Source of the DNA: Aureobasidium sp. EXF-3400
Taxonomy: Eukaryota > Ascomycota > Dothideomycetes > Dothideales > Saccotheciaceae
Assembly: GCA_024195585.1 (NCBI GenBank)
Contig: SWBL01000355.1
Coordinates: 1-51,191, forward strand
Direction: 5' to 3'
DNA length: 51,191 nucleotides
The notes beneath the pieces were generated by a model, which saw nothing but the letters and a program-made list of their open reading frames with translations, had not been told where the DNA came from and did no database searches. Position numbers and translations under genes: made by a program. Below are positions 1 to 12,788 of the stretch, one piece after another. Every line of letters starts with the position of its first letter. Position 1 is the stretch's first letter.

Positions 1-264
1 ACGGCGGGGGCGGTAGCACGAGTGGCCCTCAGCAAGAAGCAGACGGACACGGGTGGGGTGCATGACACCCTGCTTCATGGGGAAACCCTGCTTGTCGTTG
101 CCACCGGTGATCTTGAAGACGTAACCCTTCCACTCATCACCAACCGAGTCGGCGGGGACCTCCTGGCCCATGCGGCGGTCCATGAAGACACGGAGACGGC
201 GCTCATCCTCAACCTCGATGAGCTTCTGGGAGCCGTTGGCGGGGTACGAAATGTTAAGCTTCAT
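1..264 (-). CDS. RPS6: 40S ribosomal protein S6 (eS6), N-terminal 88 residues, cut by window edge
   Basis: This is a small-subunit ribosomal protein of the cytosolic ribosome and, in eukaryotes generally, the classic target of S6-kinase signalling. The visible protein starts [14 protein letters not shown] and continues through [20 protein letters not shown] to SCYRPRR, which matches the start of eukaryotic eS6 almost residue for residue. The family is about 235-240 residues long, so roughly the last 150 residues lie left of the window. The start ATG (262-264 on the plus strand) is the only one that gives the family N-terminus. A CTGAC-type branch site and a pyrimidine-rich AG lie just upstream (about 268-290), so a 5'-UTR intron is possible. 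Codon use is strongly biased toward C-ending codons, as expected for a highly expressed gene. Confidence 0.97.
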   Translation of the reverse strand, partial: MKLNISYPANGSQKLIEVEDERRLRVFMDRRMGQEVPADSVGDEWKGYVFKITGGNDKQGFPMKQGVMHPTRVRLLLAEGHSCYRPRR

Positions 265-1409
265 GGTGGCTCTGGGATAAGGTCAGTACGGCAGGCTTGG
301 TGTAGCGGAAAGCTGTGTGGCAGTCGGCTGGCGTGTGGATTGGGCGATATGGCTGTGCTGATATTCTGAGCGGATGGCTGGTGTGTACGGCGTGCGTCGA
401 AGTCTGTGTGCGCGTCGGTGTGTTTCGTTCGAGGCTCATTGTTCGGCGCAGAGATTTTTCAAGCCGTCAAGGCATCTCTTCGAGCTCATCTTTCTGATCC
501 GACAGCGGTCGTGCCTCTGATGGCTGTGCGCGTGTTGTGCGCAGTCGTGGACGCTCGAAAAAGTCGTGTGCAAGACGTGTCTGCAGCCGCCGCGATTGTC
601 GCCGTAGCCGTGGGAGTCCAGAGAATATTTGCAAGCCATATGCCAAAGCCACAGTGCCAATCGTTCATACCAACAGCATGAGGAGTGATTCTTACTATTG
701 TCGAGGATTGTCGTCGTCGGTGGTCGCTGCGCTCTCTGCGGAAAATGAAAATCCAACTTTGCTCGCTGGATTTCGACCGGCTAATCCGTGGGTGCGTCGT
801 TGCACGTGACGCCGCCGAAGCGACTTCCCTTCCAGCCACCTCACGCGAAGCCTCACTTGTCCTTGCTGTTGCGAATATGATAATTATATGTCATACGCTC
901 TCCATTACCACTATCAATATCATCATGATCGCGACAGACAAAAAATTGATTTTTGACGTGGATGCATGTTCTTTTCGATGTCTTACACCAGATGAACATT
1001 TGGACGATATCTCATTCATGGTCGAGGACTGCTCAATTGTAATAACTGCTTGAATGCTCAACTTGCCTTTTTGATTCGATATGCAATGTCCCCTTCCTGA
1101 TATTGACAGATCTAGAGCGAAACTTAGCATACAAGTCGGTGCATGAAACCTATATCAGAGACCGAGGTATGTAAGCTCACAGGGTGCCGTCGATCACAAG
1201 ACAGATGAGAGTAAGTACGTTTGACGTGGTCTTCTCGTTTCCGTACTCTGACTAAAAGACTCGTGCAATGTTTCCATATTCTGACTACCAGTCTCGTGCA
1301 GTGTTTGCGTGCTTAAACAACCCCACGACGAATAACGGATGCATGGAGGAGAGCTACTTCGATACCCACCCGATTGTCGATTATACATACAGGTGGCGAC
1401 AGTGTGGCC
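265..1409. other. intergenic region upstream of RPS6
   Basis: No coding sequence could be supported on either strand. The stretch should hold the RPS6 promoter and 5' UTR at its left end. The open frames here have no recognisable motifs or spliced structure. Confidence 0.6.
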
Positions 1410-1502
1410 GTCGCTGCGGATGAACTTCTTGTCGCAGTCGGTGCACTCGAAAGGCTTGTCGTGGGTGTGGAGTGAGCGGTAGTGACGTTTGAGGTGCTCT
1501 TT
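1410..1502 (-). pseudogene. orphan fragment of an Msn2/Msn4/Seb1-type C2H2 zinc-finger gene
   Basis: About 31 codons read [20 protein letters not shown] followed by [11 protein letters not shown]. This is the hallmark linker and second-finger start of the fungal stress-response factors Msn2/Msn4/Seb1 (family form: [31 protein letters not shown]). The first-finger cysteines are absent upstream, where a frame reading VQTSFP replaces CxxxF. After RSD the expected NLxQHxRTH is replaced by GHTVATC, so the second finger cannot form. The flanking sequence has no coding signal. I read it as a gene fragment (duplicated and decayed, or captured) and not as a functional transcription factor. A small exon of an unrecognised spliced gene is a less likely alternative. 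Confidence 0.65.
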
Positions 1503-2891
1503 GGGAAAAGAAGTTTGAACTGGTAGAAACATGAGGTTTTATACTCCTAGTTGGAGGGGATCCTAGTGCCGATGAGGAGAGTCATGATGAGTGAGTTGTC
1601 AGAGGGTTCTTGTGACTGTCGTCAAACCATGCACTCAGTCAAATTCTGGCCACGAACATCACATTGAGCGATATGTAATAGCGTAGAAAAGGCTTGAACC
1701 TTGTCATATGCTACTTGTAGCTGCCATTCGACTCTCGTGTTTACATAAAGACGATAATTGCGACCATTAACATGCACATTTGCTTCCTAGACAGTAAACC
1801 AGCCCAGGGAGCTGTCGAGATCACGATGATCGTTGGCCATTCTCGTTCCGTGAAGCGACTGCGTATCCTGACAATGGCGCTGCGAAGTACAAGGGGAAGA
1901 AGCATAGTAGAAACATAGATGTACGCTTAAGTAAGTATATAGCAAGTCACAGAGGCACGCATCTCGATGAATCACTACTGTCTTTCCTTCACTTCCCTCA
2001 CAGCCTACATAAGCTCACAGATCTGCCATTCCCTCACACAAATCACATTTGGTCTGGTGGTCAACACCATCATCCATGATACCAGCTAACTCAATTCGGT
2101 AGTCACTAAACATCAACACAACCACCACCAATCACTAACCATCAACAAGCCCCTCGAGGGTTCGAATTTGCTCATCACCAATTCTGTTTCGCAACAACAA
2201 CATTTGGTCTCAGATGCAGGTGCCCCTGAGAATTGTAAGGGGTCGAGTCAAACTTCTGAGGCTGGGGGATGTGAGAGAGAGCAATGCGGCAACAAAACAA
2301 CGATAACAATGACTTTGAAAGGTAAGCAAAATCCCCAACCACCACACCAGTGATTTCTTTTTGCCATTTTCTACGGCAAGAGTAGTTGCCGGTCTGGGTA
2401 ACCTTTGTACTATGAAGCACAATAGACACACATCGCAAGTTTCGTGCTCAGCAAGATGATTTGTAGCACAATATTTGATATTTGACCTCGCATTCGTATA
2501 GTCTGCCTGAAAACGTTCCTCCATGACATATCAATTTGGCGCATACCTCCAATATCAGTCTGGCCTATCATTCACTCCAACATCAACACAAGTATCGTCC
2601 CTCACAACTTCTGGAACATAGTTGATATGCACCGCGGGAGATCATTCCTTCACTCACAGAAGTTCATTCAAGGTACAATGTTACCTTCCAAGTCTCTGAA
2701 ATTGCCCATCTCGCCCCAAGAATCGAGGATTTGCTGCTCCTCAGTACGAAAGTTGAAGTCATTACAGGGTTTCCGATCAGCTTCTCGTGTTTCTCCCTTA
2801 CAACAGCCCACTTCGATATTGCGCCACTGGCCAGGACTCCCACGTGGAAAGGGAGGTACGTACTATGTTCTCTCTTGACAAGGCAAGACGG
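1503..2891. other. intergenic region, no gene recognised
   Basis: AT-richer sequence with short unremarkable open frames on both strands. No tRNA, repeat or conserved protein motif was seen. The right end should contain the 3' UTR of the Ser/Pro-rich gene that stops at 2892. Confidence 0.5.
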
Positions 2892-3870
2892 CTACTTCTG
2901 CTGCTGCGATGGTGTAGTGTTGAACATGTCATCGGCGGGAGAGGGTATGATATTGTTGGGATCACCGAACTCGTTGTTACCCAAGATGCTTCCAAGGACT
3001 TGTGGATGTACTGTCCTCGGGGTGTTTATGCGTGGACTCGGTTGAGGAGAGAATAGTGGTAGTGGTGTTGGACCGCCAGGCGACGATAATAGTTCCAGAC
3101 GTGGCGGTGATGGTGGTATGCTTGAGCTGTTATCAAGGTTGACCAGCTTGAATGGCGATATGGGCGTATGTTGGCGATGTGCTAACAACCTTGAAGGCGA
3201 TGGGGATGGGGTTGATTCATACTCCCTGGGTGATGCTGGAAAGTAGGACGGCGATGCAGGATGCCGATACGACGATACAGACATCAAAAACGGCGATGGC
3301 AATGTCAATGGTGATGGCGATGGCAATGTGAACGGTGATGGCGACAGCCTGTATAGCGTGGGTGATCCAGGGAGGTAGATTGGCGATGGATGGTACAACC
3401 ACGGGGACCCAAACTGGGGACGACTCGGTTTGTGTAGGCGACTCAGGGAACCTAGATAGCAATTCCGGAAGCTTGCTATGTGCCTGTACCACCAAGTCAT
3501 CATGTTGATGAAGTTCACGACCCTCGACACTCTCGACTATGCTATTTCCGACGAGCTGGCTTTCGTATTGCGCATCCAGATACGCAGGATCATATTTGAC
3601 GTCTTTTTCCTCGTCCTCGTGCTCCGAATAATCGTGCGAAGTCTGAGACTTATAACGGCGGATGGAAAAGTCGCAAATTCTTCGACTTTGCCATGTTCGA
3701 AGACCACACTCGATGGATCCGCGAGAGTCAAGTTCATTTTCGTTTTCATTCTGCACAGGCGTACGCCACAAGGATTCTGTTCTGACTCTTTTGGTTGCTG
3801 GAGGATTGAACTCTGGAGACAGAGGCCTCTTTGTGCCAGTAACTCCATCGGCATGTCTACTCAATGCCAT
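2892..3870 (-). CDS. uncharacterised Ser/Pro-rich protein, probably one intron or a frameshift
   Basis: I do not recognise the family. The N-terminal part (from ATG at 3868-3870) begins MALSRHADGVTGTKRPLSPE and holds a basic KR..ATKRVR patch that could be a nuclear localisation signal, then an acidic EHEDEEKD stretch. The C-terminal part lies in a different frame and is rich in SPSP/LPSP repeats, ending DDMFNTTPSQQQK. Both halves look coding. They can be joined by a 76-nt GT-AG intron (3414-3489, donor GTACAG, acceptor CCCCAG), which shifts the frame correctly and gives about 300 residues. No good branch site is visible, so a real frameshift (pseudogene or assembly error near 3400-3490) is the alternative. 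Low complexity makes homology hard to judge by eye. Confidence 0.45.
3292..3339. repeat. 24-bp tandem duplication inside the Ser/Pro-rich gene
   Basis: Two adjacent 24-bp units (3292-3315 and 3316-3339) differ at two positions. On the minus strand each encodes a copy of a TLPSPSP-like octapeptide. Further, more diverged GGYGATGG motifs flank them, which suggests expansion by slippage. Confidence 0.8.
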
Positions 3871-5937
3871 TTTCGATTGCCGTACGGCGTTTGCTTGATG
3901 TGTGCGTAGTTGGAGGTGGCCGGGCACACGCAGTTCTTTCGATGCGGGTTTGCTTTTTTCTCTGTAACGCAGCAAGGTGGTATGCGATGCTCTGTTCTTA
4001 TCTCGGTTCGGCGTGGCTTGTCGAAATATTTGAATTCCGATGGACTTGAGTGGTAGCTTTGGTGCAAAGTCTCCAAGATGGTGAAGCTTGAGATTAGAGA
4101 AAACAAAGAACAGAATGAGCGGGCGACGCGAGCGAAAAAATTGAGGTCCTGTGACTCAGATCTTAACGTGCTCGCTGACATCAGTGTCATGAATGAGTGA
4201 TAATGGTATGCGCATGTTTGCCACGTGCCATGGATTTGACCATGGTTGACTCCAATGCAAAACCTCCGAACGTGAAAGTCAGACCGAAACAACTCGCAGC
4301 ATTGAGGAATATATCATGATGACCATCGCATAGTGGTTTGAATCTCGTGACCGATCCTGATCTTGTTTAGCATCGTAGATGGTTGACTGTGTTTTAGTAA
4401 GGTCCTCGTAAAGAAAGACTTACATGTGCCACATAGGTGACTATAGTCACTGGGTGACAAACATCCCTTGTGATAGCATACCTTGTGTTAGACCCCCCTC
4501 TATGTAGCTTTGATGGCCTGCAAGCAAGATTTGGAAGCATTTACGAGCCATGGATGGGCGAGTGGTTTGTATATAATAGTTGATGACAGGGACATCGGCC
4601 AATATAATCCAGCATTTCTACTTTCTTTTCCTCATCGTCACAGTGGCCGACCCAGCAATGCCTCCACGGATGACGGTCGGATGTGAGATGACCACATTGG
4701 GTATGTGGCACAACATCGATGGTGTTGCTATGCATTTCGAGACATAGGATCGATAGCTGGACAGCCGTGTTTCCGATGGATGGCCCCTTCTCCAGTTCAA
4801 GAGTGTTGACGGGATCTCTTCGAACCCAGCCAGGATCAGACAGAATCTTCGATATGGATTGCACAATCCTTGGGCGCGTGCGCTTGTTAGGTAATGACAG
4901 GCGCGAGAACGCGGAGTGAGAACGCGGAGTGAACGACATTTGACCATTCTCGCGGACCGTATTTTTGCTTTCTAGCGCCTTGGCATAGCTTCCGTTGACA
5001 TCCCTCGCAGACAGCCGTGCCAGTTACCTTCGAGTCGCCTTCAGCACAACATCAGTTCGCTTCCTTTTCTTTGACGTCCTCCACTGGTTGAACCTTGCTG
5101 GTCAGCAACCAAAACCCCGCAACCACATCTCTTTCATATGCTACGATTTCTGGCAGCTTTCTCTCAAGCCTTACTTTGCTTCTAGATCTATGTACTAAGA
5201 GCTTGGTGAAATCCTCTATCTCTGATCGTCGGTTAGATGTTCGCTTCCCTTATTTGCCAAGGACCGGTGCAGTCGCCCAGAGTCTTGGTACGCGAGACAG
5301 CACCAATCGATGCTCGCCTTAGACCTCGCGCTGATAAGGAAGAACCTCTTCGAGCAAACGGTCGCATTCGGGCGTGACGTTATCCTAGGTGCTAGCCGTG
5401 AAAAATTTCTAGCCGGGCAGGTTCGGTGAATGTAGGGCGCACTAAGCTTGGTAAGGCGCAGTGCTTTGGCTGAGGATCTGCTGAGGACTTGTATCTGTGC
5501 GCTTACAAGAAACAATGTGATAACACCCTGGGGTCATGGAAAAGGAACATCCCCAATAGTCCACCGGGTGACCTCTCGCTCGGCTGATAAGAAGAAAATA
5601 TCACTGTATGTAAGGTCATGGCGTTCTGGGCAGAGATATCAACGAATGTGTAGTCTTTCATAACATCACTGCAATCCCTTCTTCTTCTCCCTTCCGTTCT
5701 CCCCTCTCATCCTTCGACGCACTAGATCTTCTCATTAGTGAGAGATTCCTTCTTTCGGCGAGAGTCGTTGACCAATTGCTGGGCAACCTCATTTTCACCT
5801 TTCTCTGTACGTAACAACCCCCTCTTTTCTCGGAGAGGAGTTTTCTTTAAAGATCCCCAGAACTGATCGCATGTTTTTCTCCAGATTCTCCCCACAGTCC
5901 CCCACATTCTTGACCTCGTGGTGCATCTTCCTTCATC
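3871..5937. other. intergenic region upstream of the permease gene
   Basis: About 2 kb with no supported gene. It contains a perfect 14-bp palindrome at 4437-4450 (GTGACTATAGTCAC) and a short tandem duplication of GAGAACGCGGAGT near 4904-4930. The right end (about 5670-5937) is rich in C/T tracts (CTTCTTCTCCC, CCCCTC), as is common for fungal promoters and 5' UTRs. Confidence 0.5.
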
Positions 5938-7748
5938 ATGACTTCCCACGAAAAGGGAGGACCCAATCCTGAGATCTCAAAGACTGCCTCCTACGACTAT
6001 GAAGCCCAGGATATTGCTGCTATCAAGGAAGGAACCTCAAATGAGCTTCCCGGAGAGCAGCTCCAGCGTGGTCTGCATTCACGACAGGTTTCTATGATTG
6101 CTATTGGTAAGTCAAATTGAAATTCAGCAAAACGGCAAATTCTAATCAGCTATAGGTGGTGCGCTTGGTACTGGACTTATTATCGGAACTGGCAAAGCTC
6201 TTGCTCAAGCTGGTCCCGGATCTATCTTGATTGCATACAGTTTCGTTGGTCTTCTTGTCTGGATTGTCATGGCCGCCGTCGGTGAGATGGCTGCTTGGAT
6301 TCCCGTTGCTGGTGGTTTCAGTCCCTTCGCTACTCGTTTCTGTGACCCCGCGCTTGGCTTTGCTCTCGGATGGACTTACTGGTTCAAATACATCATCGTC
6401 ACGCCTAATCAATTGACCGCTGCGGCTTTAGTCATATCATATTGGGTCGACGCGGACAGAGTTAATCCAGGTGTTTGGATCACGATCTTCCTCATTGCTA
6501 TTATCGCTATCAACTATCTGGGCATTCGCTTCTTCGGAGAATTCGAATTCTGGCTCTCTTCGATCAAAGTTTTGGTTGTTTGTGGCATGATTATCCTCTC
6601 TCTTGTTCTCGCACTCGGAGGTGGCCCAGATGGCGACAGAAAGGGCTTCCGTTATTGGTCTAACCCGGGAGCATTTAAAGAATATAAAGGCGTAGGTGCA
6701 GCTGGTCGCTTCTACGGTTTGTGGAGTGCAATGGTTACCGCTGTCTTTGCCTATCTCGGAACAGAGTTGGTCGGTGTTACAGTCGGTGAAGCCGAGAACC
6801 CTCGCAAAACTATCCCCAGAGTAAGCAAAAACCGACGTGTACTCTGTTTTCATCGTGCTAATCGTATTCGTACTCTAGGCCATCAGATTGACTTTCTTCC
6901 GTATCGTCTTCTTCTACATCTTGTCTGTCCTTCTGGTCGGTATGATCGTCCCCTACAACAGCGATAAGCTCGCATTCGCTACCAAGCAGTCCAACTCTGC
7001 TGCTGCATCGCCTTTCGTTGTCGCCATCCAGCTTGCTGGTATCAAGGGTCTTCCCGGATTCTTGAACGCTTGCATCCTGATCTTCGTCTTCAGTGCCTGT
7101 AACTCCGATCTTTACATTGCCAGTCGTACCCTTCACGGTCTTGCTCTTCGTGGCCAAGCACCCAAGATTCTGGCCAAGACTGACAAGCGCGGTGTCCCCT
7201 ACTACGCTCTCGGTGCCTCGACCCTATTCTGTCTCTTGGCATACATGAACGTCTCGTCCAGCAGCAAGGAGATTTTCAGTTACTTCGTTAACCTTACTAC
7301 CATCTTCGGCCTTCTCACCTGGATCTCTATCCTCGTCACCCACATCTACTTCCGTCGCGCCTGCAAGGCTCAAGGTGTTACCCCCAAGCAATTGCCTTAC
7401 GCCGCACCCCTGGGCATCTGGGGCTCATACTTCTCCCTCTTCTGGTGCTGTCTCATTGCTCTGACCAAGAACTTTGCCGCCTTCACCCACGACAAGAAGA
7501 CGTACGGCAACTTTGACTACAAGAACTTCATCACTGGATACTTGGGTATCCCTCTGTATTTGGTTCTTCTCTTTGGATACAAGTTCATCAAGAAGACCAA
7601 GGGTATTAAGCCTCTCGAGGCCGATCTTTTCACTGGCAAGGATGTCTTTGATCGCGATGAGGAGTACTGGAAGGCCGTTGAGCATGAGAAGGATCACAAG
7701 CGTGATGGCTCCTGGTTCTACAGAACTTTCCTGTCTTGGTTGTTCTAG
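5938..7748 (+). CDS. amino-acid permease, AAT/YAT family (Gap1/Can1-like)
   Basis: This is a plasma-membrane proton-coupled amino-acid importer; the substrate cannot be read from sequence. Three exons, 5938-6106, 6156-6820 and 6879-7748, close in phase to 567 residues, the usual length for this family. Early residues carry LQRGLHSRQVSMIAIGGALG followed by TGLIIGTG, the TM1 signature of fungal permeases. Further diagnostic segments are EMAAWIPVAGGF, GFALGWTYWFKY, the loop GEAENPRKTIPRAIR before TM7, and SACNSDLYIASRTLHGLA. About 12 hydrophobic segments are visible. The hydrophilic N-terminus (about 45 residues) and the C-terminal tail ending SWFYRTFLSWLF are typical cytosolic regions. Both introns have canonical GTAAGY donors. 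The sugar transporter gene is the next gene and convergent, so there is no shared promoter. Confidence 0.95.
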
Positions 7749-8176
7749 ATTACACAGCTTCTTATGATTTGGGTACGGGGGATGAATGAGGATGATACTT
7801 CGGGTTACGATTTCTTATCTGACAGGTTACGATATTCGATGCAGTTATGGTGTGAGAGTGTTAGCTATTCCTCAATCTTAACTGTTTGTCAATCAAAACC
7901 GTCGCGAGAGCCTGTTACATTTACAGTTCTTACCAATCATAATTCTGTGCTCAATCCATAACAGCTTTGTCATGTGATCCTCCTTCGATTGAAGCTTGCC
8001 TATGTCAGGTTGAGTTTTTGTCACTGTAGGTCACCTTGAGTAACTGTCACACTACATTGGATCGACAATTAGGGCCATGCAACAATCAATCTCATATCTC
8101 ATCCATACGTGCGTGCATAAATTATGTAACTCAAACTATTTGCAAATTGTCCAATCAAGCAAAAACAAAAGCCGTC
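7749..8176. other. convergent 3' intergenic region between permease and sugar transporter
   Basis: Holds the 3' UTRs of two convergent genes. It is AT-rich, and no gene, repeat or RNA was recognised. Confidence 0.6.
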
Positions 8177-9955
8177 TCAAATTCTGTTGGCAGAAGTCTC
8201 CTCGTGATGGATGGTAATGGAACCTTTTCTCTCGACCTCCTCGACTCTGGCATCTAGCTCTCCTAAGGCAAAGCCCTTGCGGCTGCCAGCAGCGGAACCA
8301 GGAACGAATAGGGGTGCGTTGGTGAAGAGATAGTTCATCTCCTCGAGAGGGCGGCCGGCAGTCTCGGGAAGAATGGCCCAGAAGAACAGAGCGTTAGTGA
8401 AATTGCAGACGATGAAGACAATGTACCATCTCCAGCCAATGGCGTCAATGGCGACGGATGTGGTCTGACCAATCATGGTGTTGAAAGCGAAGGATACCAT
8501 GGTAGCGATAGAGACACCCTTTGAGCGGGTTCTAGTATCGAAGATCTCTGCAGGGATGATCCATGAAAGGGGTCCACAGGTGGACGAGAAGGTGAAGTTG
8601 TACAACCAACAGCCGACAACGATGAAGCCCCATCCGGCGCCCTTGTTCGACTTTGAGGGATCTTCGGCATTCGGAGGGAACTTGGCGAGCAAAACGGTTG
8701 CGACAATGAAGCATAGAGCATTGCCAATGTTACCGAGGATAAGAGGCCAACGACGACCGAATTTGTCGATGAGCATCAAGCAGCAGAACTGTGCCAAAAG
8801 AGCGATCAAGGAAGAGATGGCCTGGTACTTGAGGGTGTCATCTCCAGAAATACCGATTTGAGCAAAGATTTCGACGGAGTAGTATTGGATAACGGAGACA
8901 CCAGTCATCTGAACGGAAGCCTGAAGAGCAACAGCGATAAACAGACGACGGAAGCTTGACTTGTTGGTGAAGAGCTCTCCGTATGACTTTGCTTCGTGCT
9001 CTTTCTCGTAGGTGACAGCGTCCTGGATAGACTCGAATTCGGCGACAACCCAGGCGTCTTGGGTGTTACCATGGGAATGCAGTTTGGCAAGTGTTTGGAG
9101 ACCCTTTTCAGTTTGTCCGTTCGACATAAGCCACTTTTTCAATGTTAGTCAAATTGTCACAATTTGGACTGGCCGGGTACGTACTCTAGGCGATTCGGGG
9201 AAGAACAAGATCAGAGCGGCAAGGAGCACGGCTGGAAGCATCTGAATACCTACAGCGAAGGTACGATTAGCGTGGTTTGACTAGACTGGTTGGTAATGAC
9301 ACCGCGCTCTTGCTGGACATGTAAGACAGTACCAGCACTTAACGTGGTGTTTGTACCTGCGGTTTAACTCACCCAATGGAATACGCCACTGTCGACTATC
9401 GCGATCCCCATAAGAGGTGTAGCAACCAAATGCGGCCCAAGAAGCGATGAAAGCACCGATGCCCAACATGAATTGTTGCAGAGATGTTACGCGACCACGA
9501 ATGCTGGGGTGAGCCAATTCGGCTTGGTACAGCGGGATAATCATGACCAGCATACCGACACTGTCACAAGTCAGTATTGTATGTAACTGGATCAGTACAT
9601 CCGGAGAGACTTACCCAAGACCAGCGATGGCACGGCCAGCGTAGAGGTAGTGTAGGTTCTGAGCAGCAGTCTGCAGAGCACCACCAACAATGAAGACGAT
9701 GGCACCGATCAGGATGGTCATCTTTCTTCCAAGTTTGTCACCGCATGGACCGGCGAGGAACGCTCCAAAGAAAGCACCTCCAGTGAACACACTCACTACT
9801 GCACCAGTCTCATTGGAAGAAGGGTCGAATTCGTATTTGAAGGACTTGGAGCCGATGGCTCCGGCAATGACACCGAGATCATAACCGTAGAGTACTGAGC
9901 CCAAGGAAGCAAAGACTGCAACCAAGAATTGATACCACTTAGGTGGAAGTGCCAT
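8177..9955 (-). CDS. MFS sugar transporter (Sugar_tr family)
   Basis: Four exons (9615-9955, 9373-9560, 9185-9249, 8177-9133; introns 54, 123 and 51 nt) close in phase to 516 residues. Family marks seen in order are: TM1 GSVLYGYDLGVIAGAIG; the loop 2-3 motif GDKLGRK; AGRAIAGLGVGM; PLYQAELAHPSIRGR; PESPRWL after TM6; DKFGRRWPL; the loop between TM10 and TM11; and PETAGRPLEEM (the PETKGR motif) after TM12. It should act at the plasma membrane as a sugar/proton symporter or facilitator. The substrate is not determined by these motifs. The gene is divergent from an intracellular arabinofuranosidase, so pentose or arabino-oligosaccharide uptake is a reasonable inference. The start at 9955 (MALPPKW) is preferred over an in-frame ATG 45 nt upstream because it gives the short tail usual for this group. 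Confidence 0.93.
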
Positions 9956-11030
9956 GATGAGCAAGTAGTGTAGTGGGGAAGGAGGATGATCAGAAAACAC
10001 AACTGCCCATGGGGGGTTGCATGGTTAGATATAAATACAAGAGCGACGATCACCAAAGTAGGGCGTGATGCCGTCCAACCGGACCCAATCCTTCTTGACG
10101 GCAGATATTGATGCCGCATGTGCAATGATACTCACATACCATCAGCTACCTCGATGCAGCGGTAGGTCTCGTGGGTGGCGCTGGCAGCATCATGAAAGAC
10201 GCCTCCCCGGTGGGACCGTGAGACTTCATAGAGGCTCCCTTGTCGGTCCCAGTCGCCTATTCGAACCTAGATTCCTACAACAAAACAGATCGGTGAAGTG
10301 CTCGGGGAGATAGACGGATGATGTGGGGTAGGGCAATGCAGGTCGCGTGGAGAGTGGAGGAGAAAACATGGAGTCGGTAGAGGCGTTCGGAGAAACCTTG
10401 TGCCAAGACCCACTCAAACCAGTAACCCTAACCACCACCTGAACTTCTAAAGGCTGATATATTCGCTATCATACCTGTTTTGGGCCAAGCTGAGTACATC
10501 AACCACATCTACCGAGTGAGAGACGAATTTTCCGGTCTCTTTCGGCACCTCGTTCCTGCCAAGTTGTGCATCTCATCGCAAGCAGGACTCCGAACGAGCC
10601 ATGAAGGATCTCGCGCCTTGGCAAACATCTGATAGTCGCTGCCGTTTGAATGTACGTCGATCACCAGACCTTCAACCGCGATGTGGATGCCCTTGCGGAT
10701 AATTACGAGTAGAGACGCAACTCTATTGGTGAAACCTTTCACGAGCGCTCACGAGGGCTGAACCCCAAGACTCTTGCAGCGACTCGGGCCTTTCGCTACA
10801 TGCCTGAATGCAAAGATGCCGAAACCCTAGGACGAGACAGTGGGCCAGCATTGAATTGCTCCTCCACCGAGCTGTGATCATGTGGTGAAGAGAACCACGA
10901 TTTAGGACTGAAGCTTTCCTGGTACCAGGTAGGTATCTTTTCTCTGTACCTCTTTGACTGCTTTGTTTTTGTAAAAGCATTGAGTGGAGGAAGGAATATT
11001 GCAACTAATTGTCACTTCCAAATCATAAAC
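9956..11030. other. divergent promoter region between sugar transporter and arabinofuranosidase
   Basis: About 1.07 kb shared upstream sequence of two genes transcribed away from each other. No protein gene was recognised. A TATA-like element for the transporter is listed separately. The size and arrangement would allow common regulation of the pair. Confidence 0.55.
10029..10037 (-). promoter_or_regulatory. TATA-like element of the sugar transporter
   Basis: On the minus strand the sequence reads TATTTATAT, about 75-80 bp upstream of the transporter ATG, a plausible core-promoter position with a short 5' UTR. It is the only clear TATA-like box in this interval near a start. Confidence 0.35.
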
Positions 11031-12720
<1,690 letters not shown>

Positions 12721-12788
12721 ACAAGCGGCAGTCAGAAAAGCTTCGTGTATATAAGTTGAGGCTAGTTGAAGATGGTCATTCAGGAGCA

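Noticed and set aside
4541..4939. 132-codon minus-strand frame with a faint ankyrin-like feel (EKGPSIGNTAVQLSIL)
   Set aside because: No clear ankyrin consensus, poor continuation and a competing frame on the same DNA; not enough to call a gene or pseudogene.
9134..9142. ATG at 9142 as start of a shorter sugar transporter
   Set aside because: These codons are the 3' end of intron 3 (AAAAAG acceptor); PESPR-WLMSN is restored only by splicing.
10423..10432. TAACCCTAAC, telomere-like repeat
   Set aside because: Fewer than two units in a normal intergenic region; chance occurrence.
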